Assembly: GCF_964204645.1 (NCBI RefSeq)
Contig: NC_134030.1
Coordinates: 12,522,278 to 12,586,277 of the forward strand
Origin: Tubulanus polymorphus
Taxonomy: Eukaryota; Nemertea; Palaeonemertea; Tubulaniformes; Tubulanidae
Reading direction: 5' to 3'
DNA length: 64,000 nt
The position numbers and the translations under genes are program-made. The notes under the pieces are model-generated. The model was not told the origin of the DNA and ran no database searches. It saw only the letters and a program-made list of their open reading frames with translations. Below, one piece after another: positions 12,701 to 24,700 of the stretch (the stretch's first letter is position 1; the number at the start of each line of letters is the position of its first letter).

Positions 12701-15700
12701 TGAGACTACCGCACCGGTAACTATCTGTCCAGGATCCTCCATGAACGACTGTTCTACGGTATAAAGTTATAAAGTCTGCCCATTTTTGCTCTTAATTCGC
12801 TAAGGGTTGCGTCCTGTCGATGGAGGGGAGCAACAAACTTCTTTCGAGACCTGCCGTTTAAGGGTCTGTGTCTCCTCGTGGAGGCTAGATAACTGGTCTC
12901 GTTTGATACAGTCCATACTAGAAATGATAAATAGTTCAACACATGAGTTGGCTGTAACATGACTAAATGGCGGGAATTTCATTCATTCAGATACCACCCG
13001 AATCATGCAAGGCGGGTGGCCCCAAGCATACCATCGGAAGGTGCAAGGGGGTCTGAAATTCTAGTCACCACCAGTTACAAATGATATTAAACTGTTTACT
13101 AAAACAGATAGGATTTATAGGATTTAACCCTTTGATTTAAGGTACCGGCCCATTTCTAACCAGTAGCCTTTCCTCATGTTTATCCGGGACCGAACTTCGC
13201 GACATTTCTGTCAATTTTGGATCAGTTCTATATCAAAAATGTTTCTCTGTTCTATCTTGTCCAAGGCGACTGAAGGTCCTATAGCTGTGTTTGGATCCAC
13301 CAAAGGGTCTGAGGCCATTTTGGTTGGCTAGCGGATCATCATTGTTGATTGTACATGAATTTGTGAACCAACTAGGGCGCCTGATTCCTACTCTGAGCCT
13401 TAGTCATCTGTGCCCATCAGTGTTTGCCTGCCTGTAATGTTCAAAGGCCCAGACTCGGGGCGGTTTTGAGTAGGAGGCTCGCAATGGTTTTGGGTAGGGC
13501 CTTGTTACAAGAGTTTCTTGAATAATCGCCGTTGTTTCAGGCTTTGCCCGAGAACAGACACCGTCTTTATCTTCCTTCCCCTTATGTCGTTGAGAGTTGG
13601 TCGCTCCTCGGGTACGGTCATTTTTACCGTTTCCTCTCTAGGTTTTTCATGACCTACAGTCATGGTCTCACTAGACAGGAAGCACGGTTTCATATCATTG
13701 ATGTGCACAACCCGCTTTCTCTTCACCACCCTCGAATCAGCGCCTGGTTCCAGGACAACCCTGTAGTTTACCTCCCATAGCCTCTCGGTCACGACGTAAG
13801 GCCCGTTCCATATCCGGTGGAACTTAGGTGCCTCGTCCTTCCTCAAGAAGTGGTTCATCAGCCATACAAGATCCCTGACCTTGTAACCCCAGGTTTTGTG
13901 AAACGGTCATAGTCCATTTTCTGATGCCTTTGTGCAATCACTAGTCGATCATGAACAATGTTGCGTGACTTAGTGAGGCGGTCAGAGAGGGCCATACCAT
14001 ACTTGGTCCTTGGTTGGTGGTCGTCAGGCAAGCCTACGCTGATGTGGATGGGTAGTGACATTTCCTCGACGTACATCAAGTATATGATGTTTCAAGCGTG
14101 GAGTGCTGGACGCTTGAACAAAATGCCATCAAACGCGCAGGGAATTCTTCGTCCCAGTTAGTTCCACACTCATTGATGGCTGTAGTCAGCATGGCTTTCA
14201 GGGACTTATTGAAATTGGGTACGCTGTCAAATCGCCTTGATGTTTCGCAGTCACCTGGTGTATAGATGGACCAGTGTCACCACAAGTTGGGCAGTCCCCA
14301 TGTTTCCTTTGTCTCTAAAGAATAATTTTTGAATTACGCAGTAGGACGACACTTGAATACCTGGTATTCAAATTTTCCGATCAATGTGGCAGGTGTCTGG
14401 GTCTACATGCATTTCATAAATGAACGTCCTTTTTTAAAGTTTCTATCTAGTTGAAGGTTTGTAGCCACTTGGTCTTTGCAAACTTTGAACTTCCTGCCTA
14501 GTAAATGGTGGCGGAAGTGATCGATCATATCAACCAAGGCCAACATTTCGCACCTGGTGGCACAGTAGTTCTCCTCACCACCGTTCAGGGCGTGGCTACT
14601 GAACTCGATCATTCTCTCAGAACCATCCTGTTGTAACTGTGACAGCACCCCTCCGATAGCCCAGTTAGTGGCGTCACAGTCTAAGTTGAACTCACCAGCA
14701 CTCTCTGAGAAATCTGGGAATGCCAGCATAGGGGAGCTGGTTAATCTTTTCTTTAGTTCCTCGAATGCTAGTTGTTGTTTGGGCATCCAGACAAATGGTT
14801 CTTTTTTCATCGTAAGGTGGTGTACGGTGAGGCTGTCATTTCGGCGAAACCATTAATAAACTGCAAGTAATATGTTACGAGACCGAGGAAACTACGCAAT
14901 TCCGTGACTGATGTTGGGGTCGGCCAGTCTCTGACTATCGCATTTGGCACTGTCGGTTTCAACACCGGCCTCACTTACTACGTGCCCCAAGAACTTGAGG
15001 CGCCATTGGAAAAGCGAGCATTTTCTCGGTATAAGCTTGAGTCTGGCTTTCTCTTGTAGCTTTGTCAGGGTTGTTAAATTATGACTAAACACCACTACAT
15101 CATCCAGGTAGATAAGGCATGTTTTCCGCGAAACATAGTCCAGTTCCATCGCCATCAGTCTGCTGAATGACGCCGGGGCATTACAGACTCCAAACGGCAT
15201 GACATTCCACTCAAACAGATGGTTTTTGGTTGTGAACGCGGTCTTATGCTTATCTGATTCCTTTATCGGGACCTGCCAGCATCTGCTGGTCAAATCAAGG
15301 GACGAGAACCAGGTCGCGCCTGATAAGGCCTCAGGGGTACATTCTATCCTACGGGTGAGCGTTCTTGACTTTCGCGTCATTTAATCGGCGGTAATCACAG
15401 CATAAGCGAAGGGAACCATCAGCTATTTTCGCTAGAACTTTTGGGCTTGACCATGGGCTGGTGGATGGCCGGATCAAGTTGTGCTCTTAAAGCTCCTTGG
15501 TCATTCCCTCAACAAAAGCTCTTCTTCCAGGGGGTAGCCGACGGGGGTGTTGTTTTATCAGTTGGTGGTCACCAGTGTCGATCTCGAATTTAAGCAAATT
15601 TGTTCGACCTATGTCAAAGTCTCCTATCGAAAATACTGACTTGTGTTCTCGTATGATGTCGACAAGCTGTGTTTTCATGTCAGTGGGGATTTCAAGCTGG

Positions 15701-18700
15701 TCGATTTTCAATTCTCTCAGGAGGTTTATGAATTCATCATTGTCACCACCCTGCAGCTGGATTTCTGGGGTTGAGGGGTTTTGAGTATTTTCGTCGACAG
15801 TCATGATGTCAACTGACTGCAGGGGGCAGAATAGACCAATAGTCTGGCCCCTGTTGACTCTTCAAGCCTCATTCGAGAAGTTAGCCAGCCGAACAGGTAT
15901 CTGGTTTTCCCAGTGCAGACTGTCTACAGCTGCTGATTATCCCTGAAATCGAATTATTATGAGCATAACTCCATTTCATGAAGCCATTTACTACCACCTC
16001 GGATCCAGCTGGAATGATTTGGCTCTTACTGATGAACACCCTGCAAGCACTCGTGCGTTTGGGGCTCTGGCGAACAGGCACCTCGCTGAGGCTTCTGAAT
16101 GGAGCACTTTGTTACGGTAATCTATGTTGCAGCCATATTTATGGAAGAAATCACTTCCGAGTAAGCAGTCTTGGGCAAAATCCTTGCTGACGATCATTGG
16201 GACATGAAATTCTTTGGTTCCAACTTTCACGCGTACCTCAGTTAACCTGCGTAGCTCCATTGGCTGACCAGTAGCTGTTGTCACAATTCCTTCAATTGGC
16301 CTCAGTTTGGTGGCTTCACCCGTCGGACTACTAGAGTCCCATACTGAACCTCTAATGATGGTGCAGGAGGCACCAGTGTCCAGGAGTACGACTGCTTTCG
16401 ATCGGTCATTTACTACGGCGTCACAGAAAAGGGATGTAGCCTCACTGTCCCGATGTTTGTAACTAAGCTCGTCTGGGCCCGTTCTGTTTCTCCTGGTTGA
16501 TCCTTGATGTTTCACAACTTGTGACAAGTGATTTTCGTAGCCGGACTGGGGGCCTCGCTGTTCTCCGAAGGGTCACGTCGATTTTCTTGATATCATTCGA
16601 ATATGGTTTGGTGGTCTTACGGTGGTGGGGCTAGTATGATGGGAACCATCATAGTTGCATCTCTACTTGCATCACATCTTATCTTGCATCTCGTCTTGCG
16701 GGGGTTGTATACAGGTGTACAGGGGGACTATTTTCTGATAGGGTTTCCATTGCCCCCTGAAAACCCAGCTTTTCATTTCCCTGGTTTCCTTGTGATAGTT
16801 GGCAGTTACTTGAATAGTGTCCACTCCCCGGCAATTATAGCATTTCACTTGCGGGCACAAGTTTTTGGGTTGGTTTGCATCCCTGCAACGCCAACAGTTG
16901 TCATCGATAGGCGGTCGACCACAGCCATTACCAGTGACAACCACTTCCAAATGGCCTACACGAGTCATCAGCGTTCCCATCATCGATTTCAACTCATCGA
17001 GTTGTTTGAGCTAGTCGATTTCAGCTTGTTTGGTTAACGGACACATTTGGTTTATGGGTCGTGCCCTCTGTCAACTGTCTCGCTGTGTCCAAAGTCCGTG
17101 CCTGGGCAACTGCTGCAGCCAGTGAACTTGGCTAGGCTGCATACATTGACTGCTTTGCTGAGACAGGTAAGCTATTTCCTTTAAGAAATTGGTCTTTGGC
17201 CAATTCGTCCTGTAGCTCGAAGGCAATGCCAGGGTACGTGTTCCTTGCCAGTTCTACTGGCTGATCAGCATCGCGTTCCAGCGATTCCGTTGTCTTTTGG
17301 TCCCTCCCTTTCAGCAACATCTTATACCATCCAAGTCTTTGTTGGGAACGGGATGATAGCCTCCGACAGAAATCAGCAAGTCTTTTTCCACCGTAATTCC
17401 AAATTTTGTTGCTGTTCATATCTGCAAATAAACAAAGATTACCTGTCACAGTTGTTTCCCACTATTTTCAGCGCAGAAAAATGTGATGAGCATTCCATTG
17501 GAATCAGATTCTTTCTGATAAGGCATAAAAAGAAATTTGAAGCTAGTAGCACTTATAAATTTCATATGAATGAATAACAATGGATTAACTTTAAAGCTTT
17601 ATTTTTGAGTTTGTGGATGTTATATTTATGTATATATCAATACAGGCTGTGACCGGCATCTGATGGGTCTAAGAATTATTGCTGCAGAAATGGGAATGGA
17701 AGATCACGCAATTTTTCAAGACCCACTTTGGCAAAAAAGGTAATAATTCTTCTTGTAAACAAATTTGCAAGAAAATCATTAAAAAACAAATTGCCTGTAT
17801 AAAATGTAATGAACTGGTGAATGATGCAAAAATCAAGTAGGTAGTTCCAACGTTCCGTAATGTTGAACATAGCGAACATAGCATTGAACATAGTGAAACA
17901 TAATGTTATAAATGATTCGACATTCTAAGGGAAATTTAGAAGGAATTTGAAGACAATGTTTAAGATCCGTTACTCGTGCCAGCCATGGTTTTTTCATGCA
18001 CATAGCATAATGATGGACACCTTTTTGATAAAGGCCCCTGGCGCAGCTCTGTTCGTTGAGACAGAACAATATAATATCAGTTCTTTTTATATTGGCCACT
18101 GTGTGGTAGGGTCCTCCAACTCTAATTTCCTATATCCCTGATACCGACAACAAAATACAAAACACAAACTCTGGAATAAAATACTACAATATATATACAT
18201 TTTATTATTAATATGGAAAATATTGAAATTATCAAATTATCAGATAGCTCAATTACGTCAATTACTAAAATCAATCAATGACTTCAAATGATTAAAATTA
18301 ACTAATACATATTAAATTCATTCATTAGACACAATCTAAAACAAAATATAGCTGCAATGCAGCGATAACGGATTTCTGCCTTTCTGGATAGAATGTTGTA
18401 CAGGGATGCGTGCAAACATTTCACCCGAAATCGGTTCGTAACATTCCGGTTTTTTGAAGGAGCGCTACTCAGGAGTCAGCTCATAACATGGATATGTTGA
18501 CCCACATGTGCTACTACGTGCAAAGTACTAATGTGCCAAGTTTAGGGGAAAAATCATTGAGAATAACAAAGATATGGTGTTTTTACCAATTTTCTTTATA
18601 TCCGCAAACAAACCAAATATTATTATAGAATGTTTAAAAGGAACTGCTTTTTATAACGGTATGAGTGAACTTATTTCACAAACAAGGAAGTACATTTTGA

Positions 18701-21700
18701 ACTTGTGAATGGTCGAACCCCAGTTATTCACAGTAAGCTGTGATTTGGACATTCTTGGAGCCTTCCTTCTTTATTTACTTATGAAATGACGTCACCAACT
18801 TCCAGATTTGCACAAATCCGCTCCATAATTGGCGATTGCTATTTCCACCACTGCTATCTTTGAGTGATTTTAAGTTTTAAATAGGATGCCCAGTACATTC
18901 ATAGAATCTACGCGGAGAAAGAGACTGTTATGTTACTATCACAGTTAAACATTTCGTTAAAAAGCTGATGGTTGTGGAATATGATAGAAGATGAATTTTA
19001 TGTACAAAAAAAAGTGGAAAATATGTAATAATAATAATCAGCAGGAATGCAATAGGGTTTCTGCTGCTTTTGCAGAAACCCTAATAAAATGATACCATGA
19101 ATCCGCGAATCTGTCGACGAACCTTCCTTGCTGCTGACGATCTTCCGATCGAGGTTATAATTCAAATAATTCCATGACGCAAAAATACTCACACAGACAC
19201 AGAGACACAGAAACACAGTCAGTTTTCATGAAGCACTAAATGAATTCACACGTTGAAAAATACCGCTCAGAAACGTACGCAAAATTACAACCACTCCCGC
19301 AGTCCACCTGAATTCCTAGCCGAAAAGTCCAGTTCAAATTAAAGGTCCAATCTTGCTAGCAGTAACTGTCCAAGAACAAAACATTAAACATAGCTGCAAA
19401 GCAGCGATAACGGGTTTTCTGCACAGTCTTAGAATCCTGTTCAACGGTGGATTTCGACAAAGCATTTGATGAGGCACAACATCAGCCATTACTAAATAGG
19501 CTATTAGGAAACAGTATCAATGATAGGTCGCCCAAATGGTTCAGCAGTTATCTCTGAACGAAAACTTGTAGCCGAAATCAACGGAACACCTCATCTTGGA
19601 ATAAGTCAGTCTAACTAGTGGAGTCACGCAAGGTAGCATCCTAAGTCGTCTTCTGTTTAATGTCCTGACAAATGACATACACAGTAATCCAAAATATACC
19701 AGACCGAGTAAATTTCCAAACATGCTCTTCGACCAAAAAACTTAATGTTCCGACAAAAAAATCTTGTTCGAGTGAAAACAATTCAGTTTGATCGAACAAT
19801 ACGCTTTTTGTTTGAACCAAAACTTTCTTCATTCTGACAAAATAATGTGTTCGAATGAAAAGCTAAGTTATTGTTGAAATGAAAAACTTTTTGTCCCAGC
19901 AAAAAAATTTGGGTGAGTGAAAATTTTTTAGAACGAATGTTTGAATGAAAACAATTCTGTTCGATTGAACGAAATACTTAATACTTTCGGTTCAGAGAAA
20001 AAACTTTTTACAATATACTTGTTCGAACGAAAAACTTAATGTTCTGACAAGAATATTCTGTTCAAATTAAAACGATTCTGGTCGATTGAACGATTGTTCA
20101 AAAGAAAAACCTTTCGTTTGGACAAAAAAGAAGTTTGTTCAACTTTGTTCTAATGATTTTTTCAAATTGGTTCAATCGAAAAGAATATTATTGGTTGGAA
20201 TGAAATAAATTTTGTTCCGACGAAAGAATTTTCAAGCGAAAGGTCTTTTGAACGAAAAAAAAGCAATTTCTGAGGCTCCGCAGTAACTTAAAGCCGGACG
20301 TAGGTCGGCCTTGTGACACGATGCGATCCTTGCAAGTTTCGGTGCAAGTCGGTTGCGATACGATTGTCAGCGACTGTGTGCGACTAGTTTCTGCCAGTCC
20401 AAGAGTGCGTCGGTTGGTTGTGACAGTGGTGTTGCGTCGCAGAAAGTAGAACACCTGCGACTCCTTGCGACTGGCATTGCTGAAAGTCGAAACCCGTCGC
20501 AAGGGAGCATAGGTCGATGAGTTGTTGCCACACAATCGTCACTGGCGGTCGCAGTGATTGGCGTCGCAGTGAGTCACAAGTCTGCGACCTAGGCCCTGCT
20601 TAAGTCATTAGGAATTAATGAAATACCAGTTTCTTAAGCCTGACCATTTGAGTTTTTTCATCATAAATGAAACTGGTATTTCATGAATTGCTAATGACTT
20701 AAGCCGGACGTAGGTCGGCTTTGCGACAGCTTGTGACTCACTGCGACGCCATTCATTGCGACCGCCAGCGACAATTGTGTCGCAACGACTCATTGACCGA
20801 CGCTCCCTTGCGATGGGTTGCGACTGTCAGCAACACCAGTCACAAGGAGTCGCACGTGTTCTACTTTATGCGATGCGACACGACTGTCACAACCGACCTA
20901 CGCGCTCTTGCGACTGGCAGAAACTATAGTCGCAAACAGTTGCTGACAATCGTATCGCAACCGACTTGCACCGAAACTTGCGATGCAACGCAATGATCGC
21001 ATCGCGTCACAAGGCCGACCTACGTCTGGCTTTAAGTTACTGCGGAGGACCAGAAATATTTTCTTTTTCGTTCAAAAGACCTTTCGCTTGAAAATTCTTG
21101 CGTCTGAACAAAATTTATTTCGTTCGCACTTATAATGTTCTGTTCGATTGAACCATTTTGAGAAAATGGTTAGAACAAAGTTGAAGAAACTTTGTTGAAG
21201 AAACTTTTTTCTGTCCAAATGAAAGGTTTTTCGTTCGAACAATCGTTCGATCGAACAGGATCGTTTTAATTTGAACAGAATTTTCTTGTCAGATCATTAA
21301 GTTTTTCGTTCGAACAAGTATATTGTAAAAAGTTTTTTCTCCGAATCAAAAGTATTGAGTAGTCCGTTCAATCGAAAAGCATTGTTTTCATTCAAACATT
21401 CATTCGAAAAAAATTGTTTTTCGCTCAACCAAATTTTTTGCCGGGACAAAAAGTTTTTCATTTCAACAATAACATAGCTTTTTATTCAAACACATTTTTC
21501 GTCAGAATGAAGAAAGGTTTTGGTTCAAACAAAAAGCATATTGATCGATCAAACAGAAATGTATTCATTCGAACAAGATTTTCTTGTCAGAACATTAACT
21601 TTTTGGGTCAAACCGCGTGTTAAATTCGTTTTGGAAATGTACTCGGTCTGGTATATTTTGAATTACTGTGTATGTCATTTGTCAGGACATTAAATAGAAG

Positions 21701-24700
21701 ACGACTTAGGATACTACCTAGCATGACTTCACTAGTTAGACCGACTTATTCCAAGATGAGGCGTTCCGTTGATTTTGGCTACAAGTTTTCATTCAGAGAT
21801 AACTGCTGAGCCATTTGGGCGACCTATCATTGATACTGTTTCCTAATAGCCTGTTTAGTTATGGCTGATGATGTGCCTTATCAAATGCTTTGTCCAAATC
21901 CACCATTGAACAGGATTCTAAGACTGTGCAGAAAACCCGTTATCGCTGCTTTGCAGCTATATTTATTATTATTATTTTCTTCTACACTATTTTTACCAAA
22001 AGAACATAGGCTTTTTTACATTACCGCTGTTGCCGATACAATCCGTCTGATATCATTCAGCTCAGTTCGATCTACAAATACTCCGTGCAAATTTTGAAGA
22101 ATCAACGTTACAAAAGCACTGTCGAGCCGTAAACATCGAAAATTGAACCCCATTCAAAGGGCCGACATGTTTTTCTAAGTTGTCTTTCCGAAATCTACCG
22201 CACGTTTCTTGTCACATCGATTATCAATTCAAGCATAAATTAACAAATTTATTACCCAAAGATTGCACATTATGTCGCGGTTTTTAAAAACTAATTTAAA
22301 CAATAGCCCATTTTCCTCATCAAATCATATTACCGATAGACAGGAAATTTACTATTTTAGATTTTATAAGCACTGTTGAGCCGTAAACATCAACAAATCG
22401 ATGTGTGTCCCTACATCGTCGTTCCGGGGATCAGCTGCGAGTTTCTCCTCATCATGAGAATCAAATCGAGTACAAATTCATTTATTACTACCAGTGATTT
22501 GGCCGCGGGCGTCAAGCAGTTAGTTTAGCAAAACCCCATTTTCTTTATCAAATTAACCGTGTATTTACTAAGATAAATCATAAGTGTACCGGGGAGCCTA
22601 AACGAAACACGCCGAAGAGATATAGCTGAGAAAAGCTGTTATGTCGACGAGGTATCAAAATAAAAGAATACATTACTTTATTCGCCCGCGGGCTTCAACC
22701 TCTATATCAATACCATCAATTCTCTATATTTCCTACAGTACATACCGATCATTGTCAAATGCACAAGGTATTTACTAAATACAAGTATATAACACACTCC
22801 TTTCCGTATGCTGGACTCACACTTGACATTCGGAGTAAGCGTTCGCTGTGGGGGAAAGGGGATAGTTCGCTGTGTTGCTTGAAGTGTTTATCAAGTTTGA
22901 CGCGGCTTTAGGCCTACCGGTACTGACCTTTACTGTCTCAAACAAACAGTATAATTGTTGCGTTTATTAATGGACTCATTGGATTGAACTTCAAAACTAA
23001 ATTTATGATATTTAGGAGGGTTGTTATTCAATAAGCCTACGACCAATCTGTCCGGATGTTAGGCCTACGCATATACATAGGCTGGTAGCCTCTACTTGGT
23101 TAAAGCCAAGTTCACTGTAAATGAGGAATCAGATTTATTAAAATGCATGTGTAATTAGTGATTAACTGGTTCTGACTTGCAACGATCAATCACAATTATC
23201 AATTTCATTGGCAAAAATGAAGATTTTTTTTTCAAATTTCGGCTGAGCAGACAGCTTTATAAGCCAGACCATTTGATCGTTGCAAGTCAGAACCAGTAAA
23301 TCACTAATTACACATGCATTTTAATAAATCTGATTCCTCATTTACAGTGAACTTAGCTTTAACCTAGTAGAGGCTACTAGCCTATGTAGGCCTATGTGCG
23401 TAGGCCTAACATCCGGACAGATTGGGCCTTAAGGTAGCGTAAAACTCAATAAAATCTTCAAGCGACACAGCGAACGATCTCCTTTCCCCCACAGCGAACG
23501 CTTACTCCGAATGTCAAGTGTGAATCCAGCATACGGATAGGAGTGTGTATATACTTGTATTTAGTAAAAACATTGTGCATTTGACAACGATCGGTATGTA
23601 CTGTAGGAAATATAGAGTATTGATGGTATTGATATAGAGGTTGAAGCCCAAAGGCCGAATAAAGTAACCTATTCTTTTATTTTGATACCTCGTCGACATA
23701 ACAGCTTTTCTCCGCTACGTATATCTCTTCAGCGTGTTTAGTTTAGGCCTACGACTCCCCAGTACACTAAAGATTTATCTTAGTAAATACACGGTTAATT
23801 TGGTAATGAAAAATAGGTATTGTTAAACTAACTCCTTGAAACCCGCAGCCAAATCACTGGTAGTAATAAATTAATTTGTACTCGATTTGATTCTCATGAT
23901 GAGGAGAAACTCTCAGCTGATCCACGGAATGACGATGTAGTGACACACGTCGATTCGTCGATGTTTACGGCTCGACAGTGCTTTTAAAATCTAAAGTAGT
24001 AAATTTCCGGTGTATCGGTAATATGATTTGATGAGGAAAATGGGCTATTGTTAAAATAACTGTTTGAAGACCGCGGCTGAATGTGAAGTCTGCGGCAATA
24101 AATTAGTTCATTTATACTTGAATTGATAATCGAAGTGAATATTGGCCTGCGGTTTGATTTCGGGATGACGACTCGAAAAACATGTCGCCCCATTGAATGG
24201 GGCTAAATTTTCGATGTTTACGGCCCGACAGTGCTTTTGAAACGATGATTCGTGTCTCAGTGAGCTGAACGATATCATACGGATTGTATCGACAACAGCG
24301 GCAAGGTAACAAAGCCTTAGTTCTTTTAGTGAAAATAGTGTGACATAAAATAATAATAAGAAGAAACACGCGAATCTCAATAGGGTTTTCTGTGATGTAA
24401 CAGAAAACCCTAATAATCACGCGGATATCAATAGGGTTTTCTGTGAAATAACAGAAAACCCTAATTATCGAACATATCCGCGTTCTCCGATCACACTCGA
24501 TTTTAAAACCTTCCAATACAGAGGAGAAGTATACCGGTAGGTCTGGCAACTACTGACGGGTAATTGTACAGTTATCAAAAATCCACAGATTAGCGATCTG
24601 ATAGTCATTATATTAAAATACGCTGGGTGTAAAGTCAACCCCAGGAAAATGTCGTTCAAGACAATACAGATTAGCAACGTCTTCGGACCAATACAAGCGT

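Larger units (their letters stand above)
12264..17449 (-). mobile_element. Ty3/Gypsy-like LTR retrotransposon, decayed, LTRs not identified
   Basis: Read on the minus strand, the order gag zinc finger, protease, RT, RNase H, integrase end is that of Ty3/Gypsy elements. Coding is broken into short frames, the catalytic core of integrase is missing, and an SGNH-like fragment follows. No LTR pair or primer binding site could be recognised. It sits inside the 6,956-bp intron between acyltransferase exons D and E. Confidence 0.8.
19391..21959. repeat. Large palindrome 1 (module 1, head-to-head)
   Basis: An imperfect inverted repeat of about 2.57 kb with its centre near 20650. The left arm starts TAGCTGCAAAGCAGCGATAA and the right arm ends with its complement at 21959. 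Both arms contain an RT fragment (outer part), a TTCGAACGAAAAA-rich degenerate repeat zone (about 19725-20260 and 21060-21610), and a GTCGCA-rich zone flanking the centre. The spacer is short. Arms differ by scattered substitutions and small indels. Single arms recur at 44566-44940 and 54977-56100. Confidence 0.85.

Noticed and set aside
21861-22097. 78-residue + strand ORF spanning the join of the two palindromes
   Set aside because: It crosses repeat boundaries and has mirror-image equivalents at other copies; no family resemblance.
24362-24470. Telomeric repeats suggested by CCCTAA at hairpin ends
   Set aside because: Only single CCCTAA words occur as part of a longer hairpin arm; there is no tandem TTAGGG array.
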